The notes beneath the pieces are model-generated. The model was given only the letters and a program-made list of their open reading frames with translations, was not told where the DNA came from and did not search any database. Below, piece by piece: positions 34,429-43,727 of a DNA stretch of 64,000 bases. This stretch comes from PALSA-693 sp963834725 (GTDB lineage: Bacteria; Actinomycetota; Acidimicrobiia; Acidimicrobiales; Palsa-688). The stretch's first letter is position 1. Every line of letters begins with the position of its first letter. The DNA lies in contig CAWICN010000001.1 of NCBI GenBank assembly GCA_963834725.1, positions 4,030,001 through 4,094,000 of the forward strand. The letters are read 5' to 3'. The position numbers and the translations under genes are program-made.

Positions 34429-35220
34429 CTAGCGCCGGTCCCGCTGGGCGGCCGCCAGCCGGGCCGAAAGCCCGGCGCCGAAACGGGCCTGGATCGCGGC
34501 CGCCGGTCCAGGGGCCAGGGCACCAAGGAAGGCGCCGGCCCGGAGGGTCACAGGCGCGACCACTACCTCGGCCCGATCGCGGCGAATGGCCTTGACGACC
34601 GCGTCCGCCACCGCTGCGGCGGTCACGGTGCCGATCCCCCAGGGCAACGCCGCTCCCGTATCTGCAAACATCCCGGCATCTCCCACAAAGCCTGGCGCGA
34701 CCACCGAGACCCCGATGCCGGTGCGATAAAGGTCGGATCGCAAGCCCCCTGCGAAGCCGCGGAGCCCGAACTTGGTGGCCGAATACAGTGAAGCGCCCCT
34801 CGTGCCCACCCGGCCGGCCAGGGAAGACATGAACACGAAGTGCCCTGATCCCCGCGCCCGGAACACCGGGAGCAGGGACCGGGTCATGGCGATGGGACTG
34901 CCCAGGTTGATCATCAGAGCCCGGTCGATGCTGGCCGGATCCCAGTCGTCGAGCTCCCCGGATGCGGGCAGGGCGGCATTGGCGACCAGGACGTTCACGT
35001 TGCCGGCTTCGGCCAGGAGACGGTCGCGTTGAGCCGGGTCGGCCAGGTCAGCGACGATTGCCCTGCCCTGCACTTCGCCGGCCAACTCCTGGAGGGGGTC
35101 CACCCGCCGGCCGCTGACGACCACCTCCGCCCCCTGGGCGCGAAGCGCGATGGCGATGGCCCGTCCCAGCCCGCCGCTGGCGCCGGTCACCAGCGCCGTG
35201 GCGCCGCGCAGTTCCGTCAT
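34429..35220 (-). CDS. Short-chain dehydrogenase/reductase
   Basis: 263 residues from the ATG at 35220 (MTELRGATALVTGASGGLGRAIAIAL). Cofactor motif TGASGGLG, Arg after beta-2 (VVVSGRRVDP) favouring NADP, VLVANAALPASG, catalytic Ser in FVFMSSLAGRVG and YSATKFGLRGFAGGLRSDL. The C-terminal ~50 residues are Ala/Arg-rich. It overlaps the upstream PPOX gene by 4 bp (ATGA on the minus strand), so the two are probably cotranslated. Substrate unknown. Confidence 0.9.
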   Translation of the reverse strand: MTELRGATALVTGASGGLGRAIAIALRAQGAEVVVSGRRVDPLQELAGEVQGRAIVADLADPAQRDRLLAEAGNVNVLVANAALPASGELDDWDPASIDRALMINLGSPIAMTRSLLPVFRARGSGHFVFMSSLAGRVGTRGASLYSATKFGLRGFAGGLRSDLYRTGIGVSVVAPGFVGDAGMFADTGAALPWGIGTVTAAAVADAVVKAIRRDRAEVVVAPVTLRAGAFLGALAPGPAAAIQARFGAGLSARLAAAQRDRR

Positions 35221-35645
35221 AACAGCCCGTAGCTGCGCTGAACCTCGAACTGGTAGATGAGCCGTCCCTCGCCCACCATGGCCTGGAGGAACTCGGGTTC
35301 GTCCATGTCGCGGTCGAACCAGCGAATAGGCCCTTCGGGCTTGCCCTGCATCTGCCGGAATAACTGCAGGTTCTGCTGGGGGGCGTCCGGTCCTTCGAGC
35401 AGCGTGACCACCGTCTCGAGCGTCAGCCAGGCGAAGCCAGGGTCGAAGACGAACAAGGTGCAGCGCGGGTCTCGACGCAATCGTTTGGTGCGGACCCGGT
35501 CGCGCGTTCCGCTGCTCCAGAGCCTCCCGTCGACGAGGGCGACGCCAATCCGGGCGGTGCGAGCGATGCCGTCTCGGGTCACGGTGATCATGGCGGCGGT
35601 GTGATGGTTCTCCAGGAAAGCGACATCGCGTTCGCTCAAAGTCAT
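35217..35645 (-). CDS. PPOX-class (F420/FMN split-barrel) oxidoreductase
   Basis: 142 residues, complete. MTLSERDVAFLENHHTAAMITVTRDGIARTARIGVALVDGRLWSSG is the usual opening of the pyridoxamine-phosphate-oxidase-like split barrel in actinobacteria, followed by TRDRVRTKRLRRDPRCTLFVFDPG. These proteins bind F420 or FMN and reduce diverse substrates; several bind biliverdin. It is the first gene of a two-gene operon with the SDR at 34429-35220. Confidence 0.88.
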   Translation of the reverse strand: MTLSERDVAFLENHHTAAMITVTRDGIARTARIGVALVDGRLWSSGTRDRVRTKRLRRDPRCTLFVFDPGFAWLTLETVVTLLEGPDAPQQNLQLFRQMQGKPEGPIRWFDRDMDEPEFLQAMVGEGRLIYQFEVQRSYGLL

Positions 35646-35724
35646 GGCCGGAATCTAGGTCCTGAGCCAGACCCTCCACGGCAGGCGACCGGCGTCGCCA
35701 CGGCAGGGCGGGCGATACTGCAGT

Positions 35725-36132
35725 GTGCGCCATCGATTCTCGCCTGGACTCCTCGCCGTGGTCGCCGTGGGCGGTGCGGCCGGGACCTTGCTGCGAGAGG
35801 CGGTTGCCGAAGCCCTGCCGTCCGGCCAGGCCGCCTTCCCCTGGGACACCCTGCTGGTGAACCTGTTCGGCTCGCTCCTCATCGGGTTCATCGTGGTCAC
35901 GGCGTTCGAGCGGCTGGCGCCCACCCGGTACTTCCGGCCACTGATCGGGACCGGGTTCTGCGGGGGACTTACCACCTTCTCAACCTTTGCGGTGGAGATC
36001 GTCCTGCTGATCCGGGCGGGCCGGGTCGGTGTCGCGGCGCTGTACGCGGCCGTGTCGCTGGTCGCCGGGATCGGGCTGGCCCGGGGCGGCATGCTGCTCG
36101 CGTACGCCGTCTGGAACACGGAGGCGAACTAG
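35725..36132 (+). CDS. crcB: Fluoride ion channel CrcB/Fluc (first copy)
   Basis: 135 residues from a GTG at 35725. Four hydrophobic helices with the Fluc signatures GGAAGTLLREAV, the central Asn in LLVNLFGSLLIGF and GTGFCGGLTTFSTFAVE (TFSTF is the phenylalanine-box/Na-site region). Fluc channels work as antiparallel dimers that expel fluoride. A DUF190 gene and a second crcB follow. No clear fluoride riboswitch fold was recognised in the 80 bp upstream. Its stop codon lies in an 18-bp duplication. Confidence 0.93.
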   Translation: MRHRFSPGLLAVVAVGGAAGTLLREAVAEALPSGQAAFPWDTLLVNLFGSLLIGFIVVTAFERLAPTRYFRPLIGTGFCGGLTTFSTFAVEIVLLIRAGRVGVAALYAAVSLVAGIGLARGGMLLAYAVWNTEAN

Positions 36133-36158
36133 ATGGAACTGGCGAACTAGATGGAACT
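36123..36158 (+). repeat. Perfect 18-bp tandem duplication across the crcB stop / DUF190 start
   Basis: GGCGAACTAGATGGAACT occurs at 36123-36140 and again at 36141-36158. Each copy has the sequence of the crcB stop (TAG) followed at once by an ATG. The duplication leaves a five-codon reading frame (MELAN) between the first stop and the DUF190 start at 36151. Confidence 0.97.
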
Positions 36159-36504
36159 ATCAGGGCCGGCCAGGCGACTCACCATCTTTATCGGCGAGCA
36201 GGACCACGTCGGCCGCCACTCGCTGGCCACCGAGATCGTCAAGCGCGCCCATGCCGCCGGCATCGCCGGGGTGACGGTCTTCCGGGGGGTGGAAGGGTAC
36301 GGAAAGTCCAACCATATCCACACCACCCGGATCCTCTCTCTTTCCGATGACCTGCCCGTATGCATCGTGATCGTCGACACCGCGGCGGCCATCGGGACCT
36401 TCGCTGACCAGTTGCATGAGCTCGTCGAGGGCGGGCTGGTCATCGTGGAGGACGTCGAGGTGCTGCGTTACGCCCACCATCCGCGGCTCGATCCGGGCGG
36501 ATGA
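36151..36504 (+). CDS. DUF190 domain protein
   Basis: 117 residues from the ATG at 36151. LTIFIGEQDHVGRHSLATEIVKRAHAAGIAGVTVFRGVEGYGKSNHIHT and DLPVCIVIVDTAAAIGTFADQLHELVEGGLVIVEDVEVL match the DUF190 family, a small PII-like alpha/beta protein often encoded beside crcB. Between two crcB genes it probably regulates or assists fluoride export; the mechanism is unknown. It overlaps the second crcB by 4 bp (ATGA). Confidence 0.92.
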   Translation: MELSGPARRLTIFIGEQDHVGRHSLATEIVKRAHAAGIAGVTVFRGVEGYGKSNHIHTTRILSLSDDLPVCIVIVDTAAAIGTFADQLHELVEGGLVIVEDVEVLRYAHHPRLDPGG

Positions 36505-36875
36505 GCTGGTGGCAATGGGCGCTGGTCGGGGTCGCCGCCGCGGTCGGGGCACCGCTGCGCTATGTCATCGACACGCTGGTCGCCGATCGGGTCGGCGGGA
36601 CGTTTCCGTTCGGGACGCTGGTGGTCAACGTGTCCGGCTGCTTCGTGCTCGGTTTGTTGACCGGTCTCGGCCTGTATCACGGCTTCTCGAGCACGTCCGG
36701 TCTGATCCTGGGCACCGGGCTGGTGGGCGCCTACACCACCTTTTCGACCTTCAGCTTCGAGACCCTCGCCCTGTTGGAGGAAGGCGAGGTCCGCCAGGCT
36801 GCTCGAAATGTGAGCCTGAGCACGGTGATCGGGACCTTGTCCGCCGCTGCGGGCCTCGCCCTGGCCGCGCTTTAG
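36501..36875 (+). CDS. crcB: Fluoride ion channel CrcB/Fluc (second copy)
   Basis: 124 residues from an ATG overlapping the DUF190 stop. Signatures VGAPLRYVIDTLVADRV, FGTLVVNVSGCFVLGLLTGL and GLVGAYTTFSTFSFETLALLEEG match CrcB. In organisms with two crcB genes the products often form heterodimeric channels. It differs strongly in sequence from the first copy, so the pair is not a recent duplication. Confidence 0.93.
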   Translation: MSWWQWALVGVAAAVGAPLRYVIDTLVADRVGGTFPFGTLVVNVSGCFVLGLLTGLGLYHGFSSTSGLILGTGLVGAYTTFSTFSFETLALLEEGEVRQAARNVSLSTVIGTLSAAAGLALAAL

Positions 36876-36883
36876 GCCCCGGA

Positions 36884-37335
36884 CTAAACGGCCATCGCTA
36901 TCCGGTCGGAGGGGATGACGCTCTTGGGGAGTATCCCCGGTCCGAGGAGCGGTTTGCTCGGCATGTCCGTGCGGGGGAGCCAGCCGATCCGGTTGGCAGT
37001 GAGCCGCGACATCGCCTGGATGACAACGACGGATCCCCAGACAGGAATGAGCAGCATCGGGAGATCTCGAGCGCGTCGGCCGGTGATTCGCATCGCCAAC
37101 CCGAGAGCAATGAAGCCCACCAGGACGGTGCAGGCGAAGTAGAGGATGGTGGTCGCTGCGGCAAAAGGACGAAATGACGGAGCCAGTTGCTCTCCAGGCG
37201 GACCGTCCGGTCATGGTCGATCCAGCGGCCGTCTCCGTCCCACCAGAGCAAGTTCTCGGGGTGGCGGGAATCGGTATACCAGCCGGGTTGGGCGAAGCCG
37301 GGGTCGGCGTACGGGTCGGTTATGGGGTACGTCAC
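36884..37335 (-). pseudogene. Small DUF2510-type membrane protein, broken by one frameshift
   Basis: The 5' part, from a GTG at 37335, reads VTYPITDPYADPGFAQPGWYTDSRHPENLLWWDGDGRW, a DUF2510-like PGWY(x)D...WWDG motif. It continues to RLESNWLRHF. At about 37160-37175 the frame shifts by one base and the sequence goes on as FAAATTILYFACTVLVGFIALGLAMRI, a membrane helix, plus another hydrophobic segment (LPMLLIPVWGSVVVIQ), ending at 36884. One inserted or lost base explains the break; sequencing error is possible. Function of DUF2510 membrane proteins is unknown. Confidence 0.7.
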
Positions 37336-37380
37336 GATACGCTCCTCGCCCTTGCCCGCGACTTTACGTCCGGTCCGGCT

Positions 37381-37480
37381 GGGCGACGAGGGAGCAGGCC
37401 GGGCAACAAGGGAGCCGGCGGGGCAACAAGGGAGCCGGCGGGGCAACAAGGGAGCAGGCAGCGCAGCAAGGGAGCAGGCG
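37381..37480 (+). repeat. 20-bp tandem repeat (5 copies)
   Basis: Five 20-bp units, GGGCAACAAGGGAGC(C/A)GGC(G/A) with variants at the ends, run in register from 37381 to 37480. The 20-bp period is not a coding multiple. It lies between the DUF2510 gene start and the IS630-type element, covering the probable promoter region. Confidence 0.92.
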
Positions 37481-37618
37481 GGGAGGCGAGGACTGGGCGC
37501 TCCCCGACTGCTCCACCGGGAACGGTACGACAGCGAAGGTAAACGTTCGGCTAAGTGGTCCCCCGCGTAAGTCCGTTGATGCCCAAGGGCGAGGGTCCGA
37601 GGTCGTATCGTCGGTGGT

Positions 37619-37954
37619 GTGAAGATCCCTGAGTCGACGAAGTCTTCGTTGAGCCAGCGGCTTTCGGCGCGGGCTCGGGAGCGGTGGCCGGACCTGGCAG
37701 CGGTGACGGTGAGGTTCCGGGCGGGGTTTGCCTATGTGGACGGGCAAGTAGGCGATGAGGTGGCGCCGCTGTTCCGTCTGCGCTACGCCGGTTCGGCCAG
37801 CCGTTGGGGGTTCGCCGTGTAGCGGGCCAGCCACGATGATTACGAGGAGTCGTTCCTGCCCACCGGGGTGATGGGTGGGAGCCCGGAGGAGGCGCTGGAT
37901 TGTGCTTGTGGGTTGTATCTGGGCGATCCGTCGGCGTGGATCTCTCAGCTGTAG
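37619..37954 (+). pseudogene. Accessory gene of the IS630-type element, interrupted by an in-frame TAG
   Basis: Starts at the GTG at 37619: VKIPESTKSSLSQRLSARARERWPDLAAV..., continuing FAYVDGQVGDEVAPLFRLRYAGSASRWGFAV. It then meets TAG at 37820-37822 and continues in the same frame RASHDDYEESFLPTGVMGGSPEEALDCACGLYLGDPSAW to a stop at 37954. The 111-codon whole looks like a small conserved actinobacterial hypothetical protein; its function is unknown. It is tail-to-tail with the transposase gene (5 bp apart) and within the same inverted repeats. Confidence 0.7.
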
Positions 37955-37958
37955 TAGA

Positions 37959-39194
37959 TCAGGCAGCGGACGGTAGTGGCGGAGCAGCGGGGTCGAGGCT
38001 GGCGATGCGTTCAAGCTTCCGGGCCAGGTCGTCTCTGGTGAATCGCCAGTCGAACGGCTCGGCGGTGGCGTTGTAGCGGTCCTCGAACCCAGTGAGACGG
38101 TCGCTGATCTGCTCCAAGTTGGTGAAGTCGTTGGGGGTGACGACTTTGCGTTGGATGATGGAGAAGACGATCTAACCATCTGGTTCAACCATGACGCGTG
38201 GATCGGTAGGTGGATCAGTCGCAGGTTGGGCCAGGCGCCCTCGAGCCGGTCGATCGATGCCTGCCCGCGGTGGCTGCTGCCGTTGTCGACCACCCAGAAC
38301 ACCCGCTTGGCAGACGCGTACGGCTCGACTGTCATGACTTGTTCGACGAGGCGGCCGAACGGTTCGATGCCGGTGGTCGGTTCGGTTCGGCCGAATAGCT
38401 GTGCCTTGTGGACGTCGTAGGCGGCCATATAGGCCAGCGCCCCGCCCCGGTCGTATTCGTGTTCGACTCGCATCATCCTGGCCTTGCCGGGTGGAAGGCT
38501 GGAATGGCAGCGACAGCGGGCCTGAATGCTGGTCTTCTCGTCCAAGCTGATCACATACTCCCGCCGGCCCAGCCGGCGGCCATCGAAGATCCGGGCGTAG
38601 AGTTCGAGCACCACCGCCGCTTTGGCCCCGAAGTCCGGGTCGCGGGGGAAGATCCACGACCGATATAGCCACGGTTTGATGGCGTCAGATCGCAGCGTCC
38701 GCCAGATCGTCGCGGCAGAGATGAACGCCACCACCCCGCGCAGGACCAACTGCCGAGCCAACTCGGCGCTGCTCCAACGCGACAGCGGCACGCCGGTCGT
38801 GGCCGGCAGCTCGCAGGCCAGCGCTTTGATCTCGGCGTTGACCGAGGGGGGAAAAGACCCGGGGCCGGCCGCTCCGGGCAGAATCCTCCAACCCCTTCAA
38901 GCGCTGCTCGAAGAACCGCCTACGCCAGCGGTGAACCACCTGCGGGCTGGTATCGAGCCGAGCGGCGATGTCCACGTTCGCCCACCCCTCTGCCGCCAAC
39001 AGCACGATCTTCGCACGCACCACCTGAGCGTACGAAGCGGTGTAACAACGGGACCGACGCTCCAACTCTTCCCGCTCAATCCCAGACAGGATGATCTCGA
39101 ACGGGCTGACACTGCCCCGCACCACGGCGTCCCGCCTCACGGACAGAACTCGAACGCCGCCCACACCCCCTTCGCCGCACCACAATCGAATCAC
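37959..39194 (-). pseudogene. IS630-family transposase, two frameshifts
   Basis: The N-terminal frame from 39194 holds the helix-turn-helix part (YAQVVRAKIVLLAAEGWANVDIAARLDTSPQVVHRWRRRFFEQRLKGLEDSARSGRPRVF). It shifts near 38850 to a second frame with WSSAELARQLVLRGV and the DDE catalytic core: first Asp in YVISLDEKTSIQA, second Asp in WVVDNGSSHRG, then HASWLNQ. Just at the expected third catalytic residue (normally LNQVE) the frame shifts again near 38175, continuing FSIIQRKVVTPNDF and LDPAAPPLPSAA to a stop at 37959. The intact protein would be about 400 residues. Confidence 0.85.
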
Positions 39195-39323
39195 ATCAAT
39201 GTAGTTCCGCGGTGGACCACTAAGCCTCGCGGCGGGCCACGATACGCAGGTCTTCGCGACGCCGAGTCCCGCCGCCGAGTCCCGCCGCCGAGTCCCGGCA
39301 CCCGGTCTTGGCGCCTCAGTCCT

Positions 39324-39626
39324 CTACTTCCAGCGGAAGTGCACCAGTACCCGCCCGTAGTTGTGGGAGTCCTTCTCGACGCGGTGGTAGCGACCTTTGA
39401 CCTCCGGCTGATCGAGAAAACGCAAGACCCGCTTCTTGAGCTGGCCGCTGCCCTTCCCGGGGATGATCTCGACGGTCCGGGCCTTCTTGTGCTCAGCTTC
39501 GTCGATGACCGCACGCAGGGCGGCGTCGATCTGGCCGCCCCGGTTGTACATGTCGTGCAGGTCCAGCGTGAGCTTCACACCATTCGGTATACACCCGGCC
39601 GCGACGTCAGATTGGAAGGTGGCCAT
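39324..39626 (-). CDS. Smr-domain protein
   Basis: 100 residues from the ATG at 39626. VKLTLDLHDMYNRGGQIDAALRAVIDEAEHKKARTVEIIPGKGSGQLKKRVLRFL is a stand-alone Smr (small MutS-related) domain with LDLH and GKGSG motifs. It ends HRVEKDSHNYGRVLVHFRWK. Smr domains nick branched DNA or cleave RNA. The gene is next to the IS630-type element and not clearly in an operon. Confidence 0.88.
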   Translation of the reverse strand: MATFQSDVAAGCIPNGVKLTLDLHDMYNRGGQIDAALRAVIDEAEHKKARTVEIIPGKGSGQLKKRVLRFLDQPEVKGRYHRVEKDSHNYGRVLVHFRWK

Positions 39627-39692
39627 GAGCACGATCGCCTCCGCGTTCCGGCCGGCGACCCTCGGGTGGGAGGAGTGCCAGGGGCCAGGTTG

Positions 39693-40601
39693 CTATTCGC
39701 GGGCGGGGGCCACTGATGGCCGCAGCGGCGAGCCCTTTCGCCACGGACGCACGTAGACGAGGCCGATCACGGCGGCGGCCAGGAGGACGGCTCCGAGGAT
39801 CCACCCCAGCGTGGTGGTCGCGACGCCCACGTACTTGAGGCCGGAGGCGAAGATCACGAACGTGATGACGGGCCGTATGTAGCGGTCGGGGGCCCGGGAC
39901 GAGATCAGCGAGCCCACCAGCACCGCCGGAACGCTGCCGAGGATGATCGAGGCCGTGAGGGGCACCTCCACATGCCCGAAGGCCAGTGCGCCGGCCGCCG
40001 CCGCCAGGGTGAGGGGCACAGCCTGGGTGAGATCGGTTCCTACCAGCTGGTTGGCGCCGATAGCCGGGTAGGCGAACAGCAGCAGCACGATCATCAGGGA
40101 GCCGGAGCCCACCGACGTCACGCCGACGATAAGGCCGCCGATGACGCCGATCGCCACGGTCAGCGCCGGTCGAGCCGTGAGCGCGCTAACGCTCCCGACG
40201 CGCTCGTGACCGTGGCGCCGGTCGATCAGCAGGCGCGACACCATGGCCGCCGCGCCGACCAGCAGGGCGGTTCCCAGCGCGATCTCGACCCGATGCTGGG
40301 CGGCGTCGGACTGGCCCATGACATGCAGCAGGTAGGCGCCCGCGAAGGCGGCGGGGACCGATCCGAGCACCAACCAGCGGACCAGGGTCATGTTGACCGT
40401 GCCTTTGCGCAGATGAACGGCCGCGCCGACCGGACGCATGACCACCGCGGCGACGAGATCGCTGGAGATGGCTGTTGACGCTTTGACCCCGAAGATCAGG
40501 ATGAGCATCGGCGTCATAAGGGCGCCCCCGCCGGCCCCGGTCATGCCGACCAGGAAGCCGACGAGTGCGCTTCCGATGACGACATACGGATCGATGTGCA
40601 C
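39693..40601 (-). CDS. TauE/SafE family sulfite/organosulfonate exporter-like membrane protein
   Basis: 302 residues from the GTG at 40601, preceded by GAGGGAG. A TTG at 40625 is a possible longer start. About eight hydrophobic helices in two repeats, with GFLVGMTGAGGGALMTPMLILIFGVKASTAISSDLVAAVV in the first half and GLIVGVTSVGSGSLMIVLLLFAYPAIGANQLVGTDL in the second, diagnostic of the family. It probably exports sulfite, sulfoacetate or another small anion. Confidence 0.92.
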   Translation of the reverse strand: MHIDPYVVIGSALVGFLVGMTGAGGGALMTPMLILIFGVKASTAISSDLVAAVVMRPVGAAVHLRKGTVNMTLVRWLVLGSVPAAFAGAYLLHVMGQSDAAQHRVEIALGTALLVGAAAMVSRLLIDRRHGHERVGSVSALTARPALTVAIGVIGGLIVGVTSVGSGSLMIVLLLFAYPAIGANQLVGTDLTQAVPLTLAAAAGALAFGHVEVPLTASIILGSVPAVLVGSLISSRAPDRYIRPVITFVIFASGLKYVGVATTTLGWILGAVLLAAAVIGLVYVRPWRKGSPLRPSVAPARE

Positions 40602-40908
40602 GGGCTCCCTCGCACCGGCGCTCAACTCACCGCCGGCTACCCCGAATGTTAAGCAAGTCGATAGGGATTAGCAATTTCCTCGGGGATCGCCGTCCTGGCG
40701 GCCCGCCCGGGTGCTTTGTGCTATATTCCACACGTAATACGCGACTTTTATCACACAATAGGTTCGGGAGTAGCCAGGCGGGGGTAGCCAGGCGGGGGTT
40801 AGCCAGGCGACGGGGGTTTGCCCGGCGAGGGGGTTAGCCGGCGAGGGCTTTGCCAGGGTTAGCCAGGCCGAGGGGGTTAGCCGGCGGGGTTAGCCAGGCT
40901 GGCCGGCG
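40602..40908. other. Gene-free stretch with G-rich repeats and an AT-rich element
   Basis: 40770-40908 is made of degenerate copies of GTTAGCCAGGCGGGG (about nine, 12-20 bp apart), with no convincing reading frame. An AT-rich element (described separately) lies at 40716-40758. The stretch separates the gamma-glutamyltranspeptidase-like gene from the TauE gene, both on the minus strand. Confidence 0.8.
40716..40758. terminator. AT-rich element with TTGTG/CACAA ends and CGTAATACGCG core
   Basis: TTGTG (40716-40720) and CACAA (40754-40758) form outer arms. CGTAATACGCG is at 40733-40743, preceded by GTGCTATATTCC; the 26 nt ending in this core match the element at 27352-27377 at 22 positions. It is downstream of the GGT-like gene and upstream of the TauE gene, so it could end one transcript or start the other. 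The reading as terminator rests on analogy with the two other elements. Confidence 0.4.
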
Positions 40909-42474
<1,566 letters not shown>

Positions 42475-42561
42475 ACCGACCCGGTCTCACCGGGCTGCCG
42501 GGACGGAGCATAGATCGACGCCCCGCGGCGACCGACCCTGCCGCGGAGGCATCAGGGGCCG

Positions 42562-42586
42562 AAACCGGTCAGGCTATGGCCGGTTT
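42562..42586. promoter_or_regulatory. 10-5-10 palindromic operator upstream of the WYL regulator gene
   Basis: AAACCGGTCA (42562-42571), GGCTA spacer, TGGCCGGTTT (42577-42586); the arms match at nine of ten positions. The right arm ends 19 nt before the GTG start at 42606. The same palindrome, perfect this time, lies at 43728-43752 before the ABC transporter gene, also ending exactly 19 nt before the start codon. A shared regulator, most simply the WYL protein itself, is inferred. Confidence 0.75.
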
Positions 42587-42605
42587 TGTCTGAGAAGATG
42601 GACCG

Positions 42606-43673
42606 GTGCGCGCCGACCGCCTCGTGGCGATTCTCCTGCTCCTCCAGGCCCGAGGGCAGGTGACGGCCGCCGAGGTCGCCGAGGAGCTCGAGGTGTCGGA
42701 GCGCACGGCGCGCCGTGACCTCGATGCGCTGGGAATGGCCGGGGTGCCGATCTATTCACAGCAGGGCCGCAACGGTGGCTGGCGGCTGGCGGGAGGCGGG
42801 CGAACGGACCTGAGCGGCCTTACCGCCGGAGAGGCCCGAGCCCTGTTTCTCATCGCCGGGCCTGCGTCCGCTCCAGCCTCCCCGCAGCTTCGGGCCGCTC
42901 TCCGCAAGCTGGTGCGGGCCTTGCCCGAGCCGTTGCGGGCCGGGGCCGCGGCGGCCTCGGCCGCGGTCGTCGTGGATCCGGGTGGCTGGGATGAGCGAGC
43001 GCATCTGCGACCGGTTCCACCGCTGCTCGACGTCGTTCAGCAGGCCGTCGTCGACGGCCGGCAGGCCACCCTCGGCTATGTGGCCCGTAACCGGGAGTCG
43101 AGCAGGCGGGTCGTGCACCCGCTCGGCCTGGCTGCCAAGGGCTCCAACTGGTACCTGGTGGCCGACACGGAAGCCGGGCTTCGCACGTTCCGGGTCGACC
43201 GCATGACGTCGGTGGAGCTCACCGGTGTTCCCGTCGTGCGCCCTCCGGGCTTCGAGCTCGCCCAGGCCTGGCAGCTCATCAAGGATGAGATCGACCAGCG
43301 CCGCACGCCCCTTCGCGCCCGAGCCTGGGCCCGCCCGGAGGTCGTGCCGATGTGCCGGTGGATGCTTGGGAACCGGATCCGCATCGGCCCCGCCGGCGCC
43401 GATGGTCGGGTGGAGATGGAGCTGCGAGGCCACCACATCGAGTCGCTCGCCGGGGAGATCGCGGGGCTCGGGGCGTCCATCGAGGTGGTCGACCCGCCGG
43501 AGCTGCGCCGGCATCTGGCCCGGGTGGGCCATGAGCTCAGCGTCACCTACGGGCCGATGACCACCTCTGGGCCGATGACCACTTCCGGGCCGATGACCAC
43601 TTCCGGGCCGATGAGCACTTCCGGGCCGATGACCACCTCCGGGCCGGTGACCACCTCCGGCCCGATGAGTTGA
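42606..43673 (+). CDS. WYL-domain transcriptional regulator (YafY-like) with C-terminal hexapeptide repeat
   Basis: 355 residues from the GTG at 42606. The N-terminal winged HTH is LVAILLLLQARGQVTAAEVAEELEVSERTARRDLDALGMAGVPIYSQQGRNGGWRL. The WYL domain has RRVVHPLGLAAKGSNWYLVADTEAGLRTFRVDRMTSVELTG. A C-terminal WCX-like extension (VEMELRGHHIESLAGEIAGLG) follows, and the protein ends in about six and a half GPMTTS hexapeptides. WYL proteins sense small ligands or nucleic acids. It is encoded just upstream of a DrrAB-type ABC exporter that carries the same palindromic site, so it probably controls that exporter and itself. Confidence 0.92.
   Translation: MRADRLVAILLLLQARGQVTAAEVAEELEVSERTARRDLDALGMAGVPIYSQQGRNGGWRLAGGGRTDLSGLTAGEARALFLIAGPASAPASPQLRAALRKLVRALPEPLRAGAAAASAAVVVDPGGWDERAHLRPVPPLLDVVQQAVVDGRQATLGYVARNRESSRRVVHPLGLAAKGSNWYLVADTEAGLRTFRVDRMTSVELTGVPVVRPPGFELAQAWQLIKDEIDQRRTPLRARAWARPEVVPMCRWMLGNRIRIGPAGADGRVEMELRGHHIESLAGEIAGLGASIEVVDPPELRRHLARVGHELSVTYGPMTTSGPMTTSGPMTTSGPMSTSGPMTTSGPVTTSGPMS
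43551..43670 (+). repeat. 18-bp tandem repeat at the 3' end of the WYL regulator gene
   Basis: Six complete 18-bp units plus a partial one, GGGCCGATGACCAC(C/T)TC(T/C)-like. They encode GPMTTS with single variants GPMSTS and GPVTTS, up to the stop. Third example in the window of an 18-bp hexapeptide-coding tandem repeat. Confidence 0.95.
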
Positions 43674-43727
43674 CGGCGGCCGAGGCGTCAAAACCAACAC
43701 AGGTTTCAGCGACAAGGTTTTTCCAAC

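Larger units (their letters stand above)
37549..39226. mobile_element. IS630-type insertion element with an accessory gene, decayed
   Basis: 19-bp terminal inverted repeats: left 37549-37567 (GGCTAAGTGGTCCCCCGCG) and right 39208-39226, whose reverse complement is GGCTTAGTGGTCCACCGCG (17 of 19 identical). They enclose a minus-strand IS630-type transposase broken by two frameshifts and a plus-strand accessory gene with one in-frame stop. At 1.68 kb it is longer than the usual ~1.1-1.2 kb IS630 because of the accessory gene. IS630 elements insert at TA, and the TA/TT next to the repeats could be part of the target. It is unlikely to move on its own. Confidence 0.85.

Noticed and set aside
35650..35724. 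Possible fluoride riboswitch before crcB
   Set aside because: Some GGCG/CGCC pairing is present, but the conserved pseudoknot and loop sequences of the crcB motif could not be recognised.
37381..37480. CRISPR array or coding repeat
   Set aside because: Units are contiguous 20-mers without spacers, and the period does not keep a reading frame.
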